NCBI GenBank assembly: GCA_963665915.2
Contig: CAXXSG010000004.1
Location: 248,001 to 312,000 of the forward strand
Direction: 5' to 3'
DNA length: 64,000 nt
DNA from: JAFGRU01 sp963665915
GTDB lineage: Bacteria; Desulfobacterota; Desulfuromonadia; Desulfuromonadales; JAAYDE01
A program made the translations under genes and the position numbers. Within the stretch, counting starts at the first letter, position 1; each line of letters opens with the position of its first letter. The notes beneath the pieces were generated by a model. That model was not told where the DNA came from. It searched no databases and saw only the letters and a program-made list of their open reading frames with translations. Positions 24,971 through 33,881 of the stretch are shown piece after piece.

Positions 24971-27658
24971 ATGCAGATTACAATCAATGGTCAAATAATA
25001 GAAGCAAAGAAAGGACAGACGGTTCTTCAGGCTGCTCTTGCCAATGGGATGTATATTCCACACCTTTGCTATCATGAAAAAGTCGGAGTGGCAGGGAAAT
25101 GCCGTGCCTGTGTTGTCGAAATCGAAGGAATGAGAGGGCTTCAAACCTCGTGCTCCATTCCTGTCAAAGAAGGGATGGTGGTAAATTCTCAAAGTGAAAC
25201 TGCTCTTCAGGCACAGCGGCTCGTTATTGACCTGATGCTGTCCACAGGCAAACATGACTGTCTGGCTTGTGAGCAAAACGGAAGCTGTGAACTGCAGGAT
25301 GCCGCCTATTTCCTCGGAATTGAAAGACCAAGCCTTCAGTATGCCGACATTGACAGGGGGATGGATCAGACCTCCGAGTTTATCAGCGTCGATCGCGACA
25401 AGTGTATTTCCTGCGGCCGCTGTGTCGCGGCCTGCAACGGCACCGTTGTCAACCAAGTGCTTGACTTTGGAATGAGGGGACACAGTACTGAGATCGTCTT
25501 CAATACCAACGAAACAATGGCCGACTCCGAATGTGTTCAATGCGGCGAATGTGCCCAGATCTGTCCTGTCGGCGCGATTACCGACAAAAACGCCATTGGC
25601 AAAGGGAGAGTCTGGGAACTGGATAAAGTATCAAGCGTATGTCCTTACTGCGGCGTCGGCTGCAAGCTTGAGCTTATTGTCGACCGGAAAAAGAATGAAA
25701 TCATCAAGGTGGCAGGTGCCGAAGACGGTCCGGCCAACAATGGGATGCTTTGCGTAAAAGGACGCTTCGGATTTGATTTTGTAGGTCACGAAGACAGGCT
25801 GACCACCCCTTTGATCAAAGAGAATGGAAAATTCAGGGAAGCCGGCTGGGACGAAGCGATTGATCTTGTCGTTTCGAGGCTTGGAAGCATCAAGGAAAAA
25901 TATGGTTCCGACAGCATCATGGCCCTGTCTTCCGCTAAAGTGACCAATGAGGAGAACTATACCTTTCAGAAACTGATAAGGACAGGGTTCAAAACCAACA
26001 ATGTCGATCACTGCGCCCGTCTTTGACACGCCTCCACTGTGGCCGGTCTGGCCGCAACATTCGGTTCTGGCGCAATGACCAACGACATCAAAGGGATTAA
26101 AGACTCTGACGTCGCATTAATTATCGGTTCGGATACTTCGGAAGCACATCCTGTCATCTCGGCAAGGATGAAGCAGGCCGTTCTTGAAGACACGCTCAAA
26201 ATTATCGTCATCGATCCCAAGAGGATCAAGATGGCGGATTTTGCAGAGATCTATGCCTGTCATAGACCCGGGACAGATGTCGCCGTGCTTAACGGCATGA
26301 TGCATCTTATTCTCAAAAACGGCTGGGAAGACAAAGAATTCATCAAGGAAAGAGTCGAGCCTGAAAGCTTTGAAGCCTTAAAGGCTGAAGTCGAAAAGTT
26401 CACCCCCGAGTATGTCGAAAAAATTAGCGGCGTACCGGCTGAGCAACTGGAAGCCATCGCTGAACTTTTCGGCAAGGCAAAAGTGGCGGGCCTGTATTAT
26501 GCCATGGGCATCACCCAGCACACCACCGGGGTCGACAACGTTAAATCTACAGCCAACCTGCAGATGCTTTGTGGAAACATGGGCGTCTCCGGCGGCGGGG
26601 TCAATCCTCTTCGCGGCCAATCCAATGTCCAGGGTGCCTGCGACATGGGCGCACTACCGGTCGTCTATACCGCCTACCAGCCCGTAAACGCGGATGCAGT
26701 TCACGAAAAAATGGAAAAATTCTGGGGCACCGAGCTTAACAACAAGCCCGGTACCCCGATGACCGTCGCATTTGACAAAGCTTACGACGGTGACATGAAG
26801 GCTTTCTATATCATGGGTGAAAACCCGATGATCAGCGACCCCGATCTTCACCATATCGAGAAAGCTCTCGATAAAGTCGAATTCCTGGTTGTTCAGGACA
26901 TCTTCCTGACCGAAACAGCCAGACTGGCCGATGTTGTTCTCCCCGCAACAACTTTTGCTGAAAAAAGCGGAACGTTCAGCAATACCGAAAGACGGGTGCA
27001 GCTGTTGCACAAGGCTGTAGAGGCACCGGGCCAGGCCAAACATGACTGGGAAATCCATCAGCTTATCGCCAACAAAATGGGCTTGAACTGGAACTACCGG
27101 AAAGCTGAGGACATTTTCGATGAAATCACACGGATTACACCTTCCTATGCGGGCATGAGCTATGAAAGACTGGGCCGCGCGGGATTACACTGGCCTTGTC
27201 CGACAGTGGATCATCCCGGTACCCCGGTTCTGCATATCGGTAAATTTGCCAAAGGGCTGGGGACCATGTTCGCAGTTCCATTCAAAGAACCCGCGGAAAT
27301 GCCTGATGAGGAATACCCCGTTTACCTGACGACCGGAAGAATACTGCAGCATTTTCATACCGCTACGATGTCCCGTAAATCGGAAGGTCTGAACAGGCTT
27401 GCCGGACCTCACGCGATGATATCCGTGGAAGATGCTGAAACTCTGGGTATCGGCAACAGTGAGGATGTCAAGGTGACTACGAGAAGAGGGACCATCACGA
27501 CCAAAGCTTTTATCACCAAAAGGATTCCGAAAGGAACAGCTTTTGTGCCTTTCCACTTTCATGAAGCACCGGCAAATATTCTTACCAATAATGCCCTGGA
27601 TCCGATTGCCAAGATCCCTGAGTACAAGGTATGTGCCTGTAAATTGGAAAGAGCGTAA
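24971..27658 (+). CDS. fdhA: Selenocysteine formate dehydrogenase catalytic subunit (FdhA), read through UGA
   Basis: 895 residues once the in-frame TGA at 26024-26026 is read as selenocysteine 352. N-terminal NuoG-like 2Fe-2S ferredoxin (CYHEKVGVAGKCRAC), His-Cys cluster (HDCLACEQNGSCELQ), two 4Fe-4S motifs (CISCGRCVAAC, CVQCGECAQICPVG), then the molybdopterin/tungstopterin domain starting CPYCGVGC. The active-site context is DHCARL-Sec-HASTVAGLA, in which Sec ligates Mo/W in formate dehydrogenases. The C-terminal dinucleotide-binding domain is complete (FHEAPANILTNNALDP). It oxidises formate to CO2 or the reverse in the cytoplasm. A SECIS hairpin directly follows the UGA, and tRNA-Sec, wtpABC and cofactor genes are within 12 kb. 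Standard translation would split it into two proteins. Confidence 0.95.
26024..26056 (+). promoter_or_regulatory. Selenocysteine codon and bacterial SECIS hairpin in fdhA
   Basis: TGA (26024-26026) is followed after 11 bases by TGTGGCC (26038-26044) pairing with GGCCGCA (26050-26056), seven pairs with one U-G. The loop GGTCT matches the GGUCU apical loop of the Escherichia coli fdhF SECIS element recognised by SelB. Confidence 0.85.
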
Positions 27659-27693
27659 CCGACCTTTGATGTCCAGATGTTAAATTCACAAGG

Positions 27694-27727
27694 CAGTTAC
27701 AGAGCCTGGCTCTGTAACTGTTTTTTT
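27694..27727 (+). terminator. Terminator of the fdh operon
   Basis: Perfect 11-bp stem CAGTTACAGAG/CTCTGTAACTG with a 5-base loop, followed by seven T. Confidence 0.9.
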
Positions 27728-27788
27728 CGACTTTCGATGTGTCGAAAAAAACATAACCAAAGGTATATTAAAAGGAGATTGTCATAAC

Positions 27789-27977
27789 ATGAAAGTTTCC
27801 GAAGAATTGATTGACGCAGTTAAATCTGCATCTGAAGAAGTGGAAGGCCGGTTAATGCTTTCCTGCAGTTCTGCTTTTAAAGTTGCCGAACAATACAACG
27901 TTGAATTAAAAACCATCGGAAAAATCTGCAATCAAAAGAATATAAAGTTGCGGAACTGTCAACTGGGTTGTTTTTAG
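27789..27977 (+). CDS. Small protein with C-terminal NCQLGCF motif, unknown function
   Basis: 62 residues, no membrane segment. The N-terminal half is helical (VSEELIDAVKSASEEVEGRL). A CSSAFKVAEQYNVELKTIG segment looks like a short helix-turn-helix-type three-helix fold, and the protein ends KLRNCQLGCF. The cysteine pair near the terminus could bind metal or be redox-active. AAAAGGAG precedes ATG at good spacing. It starts the operon with the ModE-like regulator (one base gap) and wtpABC, suggesting a role in molybdate/tungstate sensing; this is inference from position only. Confidence 0.7.
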   Translation: MKVSEELIDAVKSASEEVEGRLMLSCSSAFKVAEQYNVELKTIGKICNQKNIKLRNCQLGCF

Positions 27978-27978
27978 A

Positions 27979-28359
27979 ATGCCTGCCAGGGCGAAAATAA
28001 AAAATTTTCGACCAAAAATGAAGGTCTGGCTCTCTTCACCTGAAGTTGAAGGTGCCTTTGGCGATGGAAAATGGCGCCTGCTTCAGGCTATCAAAGAGGA
28101 AGGCTCGTTAAGAGCTGCAACCGATAAACTATCGATCAGCTATAGAAAAGGTTGGGGAGACCTGCAAAAAGCCGAAAAGAGTTTTGATGTCAAACTTCTG
28201 GAAAAAAGGCGAGGCGGACGGGATGGCGGTGAAACGGTTCTCACCCAGGCCGGTGAAGACATCCTGATAGCTTACAAGCAATTTCGCAGCGACATCGAGA
28301 AAACAGCGCAAAAGGCGTTTGACGAGCATATTGCCCCATTAGGGGGCAGTCGGAGTTAA
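27979..28359 (+). CDS. ModE-like molybdate/tungstate-responsive regulator (DNA-binding domain only)
   Basis: 126 residues with the ModE/LysR-type winged helix: KVWLSSPEVEGAFGDGKWRLLQAIKEEGSL, then SYRKGWGDLQKAEKSF as recognition helix and TQAGEDILIAYKQF as dimer helix. Full ModE proteins carry two C-terminal TOBE domains that bind molybdate; they are absent here, so metal sensing would need a partner such as the molbindin at 16712 or the small protein before it. It probably represses or activates wtpABC, whose coding start is 60 bases downstream. Confidence 0.85.
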   Translation: MPARAKIKNFRPKMKVWLSSPEVEGAFGDGKWRLLQAIKEEGSLRAATDKLSISYRKGWGDLQKAEKSFDVKLLEKRRGGRDGGETVLTQAGEDILIAYKQFRSDIEKTAQKAFDEHIAPLGGSRS

Positions 28360-28419
28360 AAATGAAAATTTGTATTTACAATGGACCCTATGATTCAGGC
28401 TGTTAACGGGAGGAATGGT

Positions 28420-29403
28420 ATGTCAAAATTCAGATTTATTACAGGTAACATCGCCATCATTGCAATCACTGTTGTTTTAATGTTGTTTCCCAAACCCACG
28501 ATTTCCGCTGAACATGAAATTACAGGCGATTTGGTCATATTCCATGCCGGCAGCTTATCCATACCTTTTAAAGAAATTTCAGCGGCATTCATGGAAAAAT
28601 ATCCAGAAGTGAAGGTGTTGAGGGAAGCATCGGGAAGCAGAACCGCCGCCCGAAAAATTTCTGAACTCAATCGGCCTGCTGATATCATGGGTTCTGCGGA
28701 CTATACCGTCATCGATACCCTGTTGATCCCTGAACATGCCTCCTGGAACATCAAATTAGCCACCAATGAAATGGTTATCGGCTACCATGAATCATCCCGC
28801 ATGGCTGCCGAAATCACCTCGGACAACTGGTATGAGGTACTGCTTAACAGCAAGGTGGCCTTCGGCCGCTCCGATCCCAACGCCGATCCCTGTGGCTATC
28901 GCAGCGTCCTGACCATGAAGCTGGCCGAAAAGTATTATAAAAAGGATGGCCTGGCTACCCAAATGCTGGAAAAGGACCACAGATATATCCGCCCCAAGGA
29001 GACCGACCTGATTGCCTTGCTGGAAGCCGGGGAGATGGATTATTTCTTCATTTACCGGTCGGTTGCGGAACAGCATGGGCTGAAATATGTCATTCTGCCC
29101 GATGAGATCAATCTCAAGACCCCGGTCTTCAAAGATTTCTATAAAACGGCCACGGTTGAAATCTCCGGCAAAAAGCCCGGTACCACCGTTGTCAAGAAAG
29201 GAGCGCCGATGATGTACGGGGTGACCATTGCCAAGAGTTCACCCAATCCGGACGCCGCCATGGCTTTTGTTGAATTTCTGCTCGCCAAAGATGGCGGAAT
29301 GGCTATCATGGAAAAAAACGGCCAGCCGTCGGCGGTTCCTTCATCAACTAACAGTTACGATAAGTTGCCGGAAAATTTCAAAAAATTCGCCACACCCGAA
29401 TGA
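28420..29403 (+). CDS. wtpA: Tungstate/molybdate ABC transporter substrate-binding protein
   Basis: 327 residues. Signal peptide at 1-34 (hydrophobic IAIIAITVVLMLF, cleavage near TISAEHE). Mature protein: LVIFHAGSLSIPFKEI at the start, GRSDPNADPCGYRS in the middle and FFIYRSVAEQHGL later, all typical of the WtpA/ModA-like class that binds WO4 and MoO4 octahedrally. It acts in the periplasm. GGGAGGAATGGT precedes ATG 28420; upstream in-frame starts lack a site. Its stop overlaps wtpB (ATGA). Confidence 0.92.
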   Translation: MSKFRFITGNIAIIAITVVLMLFPKPTISAEHEITGDLVIFHAGSLSIPFKEISAAFMEKYPEVKVLREASGSRTAARKISELNRPADIMGSADYTVIDTLLIPEHASWNIKLATNEMVIGYHESSRMAAEITSDNWYEVLLNSKVAFGRSDPNADPCGYRSVLTMKLAEKYYKKDGLATQMLEKDHRYIRPKETDLIALLEAGEMDYFFIYRSVAEQHGLKYVILPDEINLKTPVFKDFYKTATVEISGKKPGTTVVKKGAPMMYGVTIAKSSPNPDAAMAFVEFLLAKDGGMAIMEKNGQPSAVPSSTNSYDKLPENFKKFATPE

Positions 29404-30194
29404 AACACAAACGTATAGACAAGTTTGATCTCATATTTTCCATCCTCGGCGGCGCGGTACTGCTGTTTGTTATCGCGCCCCTTTTTTCGATGGTGTTAAA
29501 AACCCCGGCTGCGGACCTGGTCGCCACGGCTGCCGAAAAAGAGGTTCAGGGGAGTATTTTCCTGACCCTGTGGTGTTCCATGGCGGCCACCGTTCTGTTT
29601 GCCTTGTCGGCGATCCCCATGGCCTATCTTCTCGCCCGCAAGCAGTTCAGGGGAAAGCGCCTGATTACCGCCATCATCGATCTGCCCATTGTCATCCCCC
29701 ATTCCGCCGCCGGTATCGCCATCCTCGGGTTTATCAACAGGGACTCGATTCTCGGCCATACCGCCGACTATTTCGGCACATCCTTTGTCGGCGGCGAAGG
29801 CGGCATCATGCTGGCCATGGCGTTTGTGAGCATCCCGTTTTTGCTCAATGCGGCCCGTAACGGCTTCCTGAGTGTTCCGGTTCGGCTCGAAAAAGCGGCG
29901 CTCAATCTGGGGGCTTCCCCGCTGCGAGTGTTTTTCACCGTCTCCCTGCCGTTGGCCTGGAGGGACATCGTTTCCGGTCTGGTGCTGATGTGGGCCAGGG
30001 GATTGAGCGAATTCGGCGCCGTGGTGATTGTCGCTTATCACCCGATTGTAACCCCGGTCATGATTTACGAGAGATTCGGTGCTTACGGGCTCAAATATGC
30101 TCGTCCGGTTGCCGTACTATTTATCGCCGTCTGCCTGATTCTGTTTTTGGTTCTCAGACTTCTGGCCAGAGAGCAATCCGATGCTGCGCGTTGA
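29400..30194 (+). CDS. wtpB: Tungstate/molybdate ABC transporter permease
   Basis: 264 residues, about six transmembrane helices, with the EAA-loop pattern (KAALNLGASPLRVFFTVSLPLAWRDIVSG) that docks the ATPase. It forms the membrane channel for tungstate or molybdate with the preceding binding protein and following ATPase. Overlaps both neighbours, so translationally coupled. Confidence 0.92.
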   Translation: MKHKRIDKFDLIFSILGGAVLLFVIAPLFSMVLKTPAADLVATAAEKEVQGSIFLTLWCSMAATVLFALSAIPMAYLLARKQFRGKRLITAIIDLPIVIPHSAAGIAILGFINRDSILGHTADYFGTSFVGGEGGIMLAMAFVSIPFLLNAARNGFLSVPVRLEKAALNLGASPLRVFFTVSLPLAWRDIVSGLVLMWARGLSEFGAVVIVAYHPIVTPVMIYERFGAYGLKYARPVAVLFIAVCLILFLVLRLLAREQSDAAR

Positions 30195-31251
30195 TAACCT
30201 GTCCAAGAGACTCGGTGATTTTGAGATCTCGAATATTTCCTTTGAGATCGAAGAGGGCGCCTATTTTGCCCTGCTGGGAGCTTCGGGAGTGGGAAAAAGT
30301 ATCCTTTTGGAAGCTATATCGGGAATCATGCCTCCCGACTCAGGGGGAATTTTTCTCGACGGCAAGGAAATCACCCACGAAAAGATTCAGAAACGGCGCC
30401 TGGTCCTGGTTCACCAGAACCAGTCACTTTTTCCTCACTTGACGGTGAAACAGAACATTGCCTACGGGCTGAAATGCCTTGGCAGGCCGAGGGAGGTTAT
30501 CCGCCGGAAAGTCGCCCAATTGGCCGAGGCTGTCGCCGTAGATGGGCTTCTTGACCGTTATCCTCCGACACTCTCCGGCGGGGAGGCCCAGAGGGTGGCG
30601 CTTGCCCGGTCGCTGGCTATCGAGCCGCGCTGTCTATTACTCGATGAGCCGCTTTCGGCCCTGGATAATCAGTCACGCAATGAATTGCGGGCCTTGCTGC
30701 GGGAGGTTAATCGTCAGGGCTATACCATCATTCATGTGACCCATGATTTCGAGGAAACCATTTCGCTGGCAAACAGGGTTGCCGTTATGGAAAAGGGTTC
30801 CATTGCCCAGGTAGGTTCCCCCCGGGAGGTTTTTCAGCATCCCAGGTCTGAGTTTGTGGCCCAATTTATTGGTATCAAGAATTTTTTTTACGGTCAATTA
30901 AATGGTTTGGAAAGAGGAGAAGCAGATTCATTCCGAACGGGAAATTTCGCCACCGGCGATCTGAACATCCTGGTACATACGGATCATGAGCCCGGCTTGG
31001 GCCATGTGTGCATCGGCAGTGATGAGATCGTTATCTCCACCGCCAAGCCGTCCAGCAGTGCCCGCAACACCTTTGAAGGAATGATCACGGATATATCCAA
31101 TGCCCGATCGGGAGTCGAGATAGTTGTGGATATCGGACGGGAGGTCGCGGTTGTGATTACTCCGGAGTCCCTGGTTTCCATGGAGTTGTCCTACGGCGAC
31201 CGGGTCTGGATAGAGTTCAAGGCCACGGCGGCGAAGTTTTTTCCGAATTGA
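30181..31251 (+). CDS. wtpC: Tungstate/molybdate ABC transporter ATP-binding protein
   Basis: 356 residues. Walker A GASGVGKS (about 38-45), Q-loop VHQNQSLFPHLT, signature LSGGEAQRVALARSLA, Walker B CLLLDEPLSALD and H-loop VTHDFEE. The C-terminal about 110 residues form a TOBE-type regulatory region (GMITDISNARSGVEIVVDI), which in ModC/WtpC can bind oxyanion and shut the transporter. It energises uptake from the cytoplasmic face. Confidence 0.92.
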   Translation: MLRVDNLSKRLGDFEISNISFEIEEGAYFALLGASGVGKSILLEAISGIMPPDSGGIFLDGKEITHEKIQKRRLVLVHQNQSLFPHLTVKQNIAYGLKCLGRPREVIRRKVAQLAEAVAVDGLLDRYPPTLSGGEAQRVALARSLAIEPRCLLLDEPLSALDNQSRNELRALLREVNRQGYTIIHVTHDFEETISLANRVAVMEKGSIAQVGSPREVFQHPRSEFVAQFIGIKNFFYGQLNGLERGEADSFRTGNFATGDLNILVHTDHEPGLGHVCIGSDEIVISTAKPSSSARNTFEGMITDISNARSGVEIVVDIGREVAVVITPESLVSMELSYGDRVWIEFKATAAKFFPN

Positions 31252-31281
31252 TAGATTGGTGTAATTATCCACCTTTTTGGT

Positions 31282-31330
31282 GAATGGACTTGCCCCACCC
31301 TTTCCATGGGCATCGCAAGTCCATTCTTTT
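31282..31330 (+). terminator. Hairpin after wtpC, upstream of mobBA
   Basis: Perfect 12-bp inverted repeat GAATGGACTTGC/GCAAGTCCATTC followed by TTTT; the loop contains a second small hairpin CCC-TTTCCAT-GGG. It probably terminates wtpABC, but the loop motif recurs before moeA, so a regulatory role is possible. Confidence 0.65.
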
Positions 31331-31400
31331 GGACAGTTAAAAACCTGTTATTGGCTTATTACGGTTTCGGCAAACACGAAGAAGGCAGGTAAAGGTAGTC

Positions 31401-32525
31401 ATGATCCGTATGCCTAACATGTTGTTGATCGGAGCGGCCGGCAGAAATGTTGGTAAAACCGAACTGGCCTGTGCCCTGATCGCCGAGCATAAAAAGGCGG
31501 CTGAGATTGTTGCGGTCAAGGTCACAACCATTGCCGAAAGAGGAGGCAAATGTCCGCGCGGTGGGAAGGGGTGCGGCGTGTGCGCCTCGCTCAAAGAGAA
31601 CTACGATATATCGGAAGAACTCTCCCCCCCGCCTCATAAGGATACGGGAAGAATGCTTGCCGCGGGCGCAAGCCAGGTGCTCTGGCTGAAAGTTTTGCGC
31701 GAACACCTGGATGAAGGTTTGAAGGCTCTTTTCTCAGTGATCGGCAGCGACAGGCTGGTAATCTGTGAATCGAACAGCCTGAGGTTAAAAGTCGAACCCG
31801 GCATATTTCTGATGGTCAAGGACAAGTTTTCCGACATCGATAAGCCAAGCGCGGAAGAAGTTAAGGAATTTGCTGATAAAACCGTTTTGTTTGATGGCAA
31901 AAAACAGGATATGGAAGCCCATGAAATTAAAATCACCAATAATAGATGGGGTATTTCTCTGAATGCCAATGCCATCATAATGGCCGGCGGAAAAAGTACG
32001 AGAATGGGACAGGATAAATCCCTTCTTCAGGTTTCCGGGAAAACATTACTTGAGCATATATATTCGCAGCTTGATGGCAACTTCAATAAGGTCCTGGTAA
32101 GTGCCGGTGAAAAAAATCGGCATGAGAACATGGGGGAGCGACAGGTTGTTTGCGATCAAAAACCTGGAGAAGGACCCTTAATGGGCATTCTGTCATCACT
32201 CGAACATTCCGATATTGAAACAAATTTTATCGTGGCCTGTGATATTCCCGATATCCCTCTCTTTTTTGTCAGAAGGATGGTTTCTTTAACCGGTGACTTC
32301 GATTGTGTCATTCCTGTCAATGAGGAAGGTCGCTTGGAAACATTATTCGGCATTTATAAAAAAAGCATGATCAACCCGATACAAGAAGCCCTTGCCAGGG
32401 GTGAGAGGCGGATCAGGGATGTTTTTGAAAAGGTCAAGGTTAATTACATCAAGCTGGACAAATCCGTAAATTTGAAAAACCTGAACACCATAAGTGAATA
32501 CCAGGCGTATATAACGAAAAAGTAA
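31401..32525 (+). CDS. MobB-MobA fusion for molybdenum cofactor guanylylation
   Basis: 374 residues. The N-terminal MobB-like P-loop domain (LLIGAAGRNVGKTELACALI) has a cysteine cluster KCPRGGKGCGVC near residues 54-65. The C-terminal MobA domain starts near residue 193 (NAIIMAGGKSTRMGQDKSLL), with VACDIPDIP as the metal-binding strand. MobA joins GMP to molybdopterin to form the bis-MGD used by formate dehydrogenase; MobB is an accessory GTPase. Fusion of the two in this order makes one polypeptide. AAAGG precedes ATG 31401. Confidence 0.88.
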   Translation: MIRMPNMLLIGAAGRNVGKTELACALIAEHKKAAEIVAVKVTTIAERGGKCPRGGKGCGVCASLKENYDISEELSPPPHKDTGRMLAAGASQVLWLKVLREHLDEGLKALFSVIGSDRLVICESNSLRLKVEPGIFLMVKDKFSDIDKPSAEEVKEFADKTVLFDGKKQDMEAHEIKITNNRWGISLNANAIIMAGGKSTRMGQDKSLLQVSGKTLLEHIYSQLDGNFNKVLVSAGEKNRHENMGERQVVCDQKPGEGPLMGILSSLEHSDIETNFIVACDIPDIPLFFVRRMVSLTGDFDCVIPVNEEGRLETLFGIYKKSMINPIQEALARGERRIRDVFEKVKVNYIKLDKSVNLKNLNTISEYQAYITKK

Positions 32526-32550
32526 CCAACAAAAAAGAAATTATTCACCT

Positions 32551-32670
32551 CGTTTATGGATGGCCTCGCCCCGCCCATTCCAAGGGCCGCATGAACCCAT
32601 CCATGGGGCTTAACTGTCGCCATCCAGGCGCCAGATACCCTTTCCATGGGCACCCCGAGCCCATTGTGTT
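32551..32670 (+). promoter_or_regulatory. Repeated hairpin motif in the moeA leader
   Basis: ATGGATGG (32556-32563) pairs with CCATCCAT (32597-32604) around GCCCCGCCCATTCCAAGGGC. A further copy of ACCCTTTCCATGGGCA lies at 32637-32652. Both resemble the element in the loop at 31297-31312 before mobBA. No T run follows. It may be a leader RNA structure or a repeat; it does not match the Moco riboswitch as I recall it. Confidence 0.4.
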
Positions 32671-32705
32671 GAATAGTTACCAAAAAAAGTTGCAGGAAAG
32701 TCAAA

Positions 32706-33881
32706 ATGATCAAATTTGAAGAAGCCCTCGAAATTGTCTTTGCGTCAGCCCGTCTGTTGGATGTGGAGCCTGCGGACATTAAGCAATCTTTAGGAAGGAT
32801 CCTGCGACAAGATGTCGTGGCCGATCTGGACATGCCCCCTTTTGATAAATCCGCTATGGATGGTTACGCCTGCAGGGAGAAAGACCTTCATAATCCGCTG
32901 GAGGTCATTGAAATTATTCCTGCCGGCAAACAACCCGAAAAAAACGTCGGTGAAAACCAATGTTCCAAAATCATGACCGGCTCGGTCGTCCCTAAGGGGG
33001 CGGATTGCGTCATCATGATCGAACATACCGGCCTGGATGAGACGGGCCGAGTCAGGTTTAATCGCGAGAATACCCGCACCAATATCTGTTACCGGGGGGA
33101 AGACGTTAAAACAGGGGATACGGTGCTGAAAAAGTTCACCCGCATAGGTCCGCAGCACGTTGCCGTTCTGGCCACCTTTGGCTGTTCCACCCCCCTGGTC
33201 AGCAAAAAACCCCGCGTGGGGATTATGGCCACGGGTGATGAACTGGTAGAGCCCTCCAAAACGCCCAACCCCTGTTCGATCAGAAACAGCAACAGCTATC
33301 AGCTCTTCACCCAGGTATTGGCCGCCGATGCACTTCCCACCTATTACGGAATTGCCGAAGACAGCGAGGATGTCATTGACAACAGTTTGCGCCAAGCCTT
33401 GGCGGAAAATGATGTGGTTCTGGTTTCAGGCGGTGTCTCCATGGGGGATTTTGACCTGGTTCCCGCTGCAATGAAAAGAAACGGTCTCGATATCAAGTTT
33501 GACTCCATGGCCATGAAACCGGGGAAACCGACCCACTTCGGTGTTTCAAAAGAGGGGTGCTGTTTCGGCCTTCCGGGAAACCCGGTATCAACCTACATCC
33601 AATTTGAAATACTGATAAAACCTTTTCTTTATAAGCTGATGGGACATGACTATCAATATCGGCGCTCAACCGCGGTTATGGCGGACGATTTCCGGGTGAA
33701 GCGCTCCGACCGGGAATCGTGGCTTCCCGTAACCCTGTCCGCAAACAATGAGGTCATCCCTTTGGAGTATCACGGCTCCGCCCATATCAATGCCTTGGGA
33801 TTTGCCGATGGTTTTATTGTCATTCCGATTGGTATCAAAGAACTTTCCAAAGGATCTATACAAAGTGTTCGACACATTTAA
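32706..33881 (+). CDS. moeA: Molybdopterin molybdenumtransferase MoeA
   Basis: 391 residues with MoeA domain order. N-terminal MPPFDKSAMDGYA, the KIMTGSVVPKGADCVI beta region, the MogA-like domain with GVSMGDFDLV and KPGKPTHFG, then GLPGNPVSTYIQFE, and a C-terminal barrel. It inserts molybdate or tungstate into adenylylated molybdopterin. Its end overlaps moaA by 17 bases. AGGAAAG precedes the ATG at good spacing. Confidence 0.93.
   Translation: MIKFEEALEIVFASARLLDVEPADIKQSLGRILRQDVVADLDMPPFDKSAMDGYACREKDLHNPLEVIEIIPAGKQPEKNVGENQCSKIMTGSVVPKGADCVIMIEHTGLDETGRVRFNRENTRTNICYRGEDVKTGDTVLKKFTRIGPQHVAVLATFGCSTPLVSKKPRVGIMATGDELVEPSKTPNPCSIRNSNSYQLFTQVLAADALPTYYGIAEDSEDVIDNSLRQALAENDVVLVSGGVSMGDFDLVPAAMKRNGLDIKFDSMAMKPGKPTHFGVSKEGCCFGLPGNPVSTYIQFEILIKPFLYKLMGHDYQYRRSTAVMADDFRVKRSDRESWLPVTLSANNEVIPLEYHGSAHINALGFADGFIVIPIGIKELSKGSIQSVRHI

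Noticed and set aside
26024..26026. Stop codon splitting fdhA into two genes or marking a pseudogene
   Set aside because: Context, SECIS hairpin and nearby tRNA-Sec support recoding as selenocysteine.
32551..32670. Moco riboswitch
   Set aside because: Located before Moco genes, but I could not match the known Moco motif; kept only as a repeated hairpin of unknown role.
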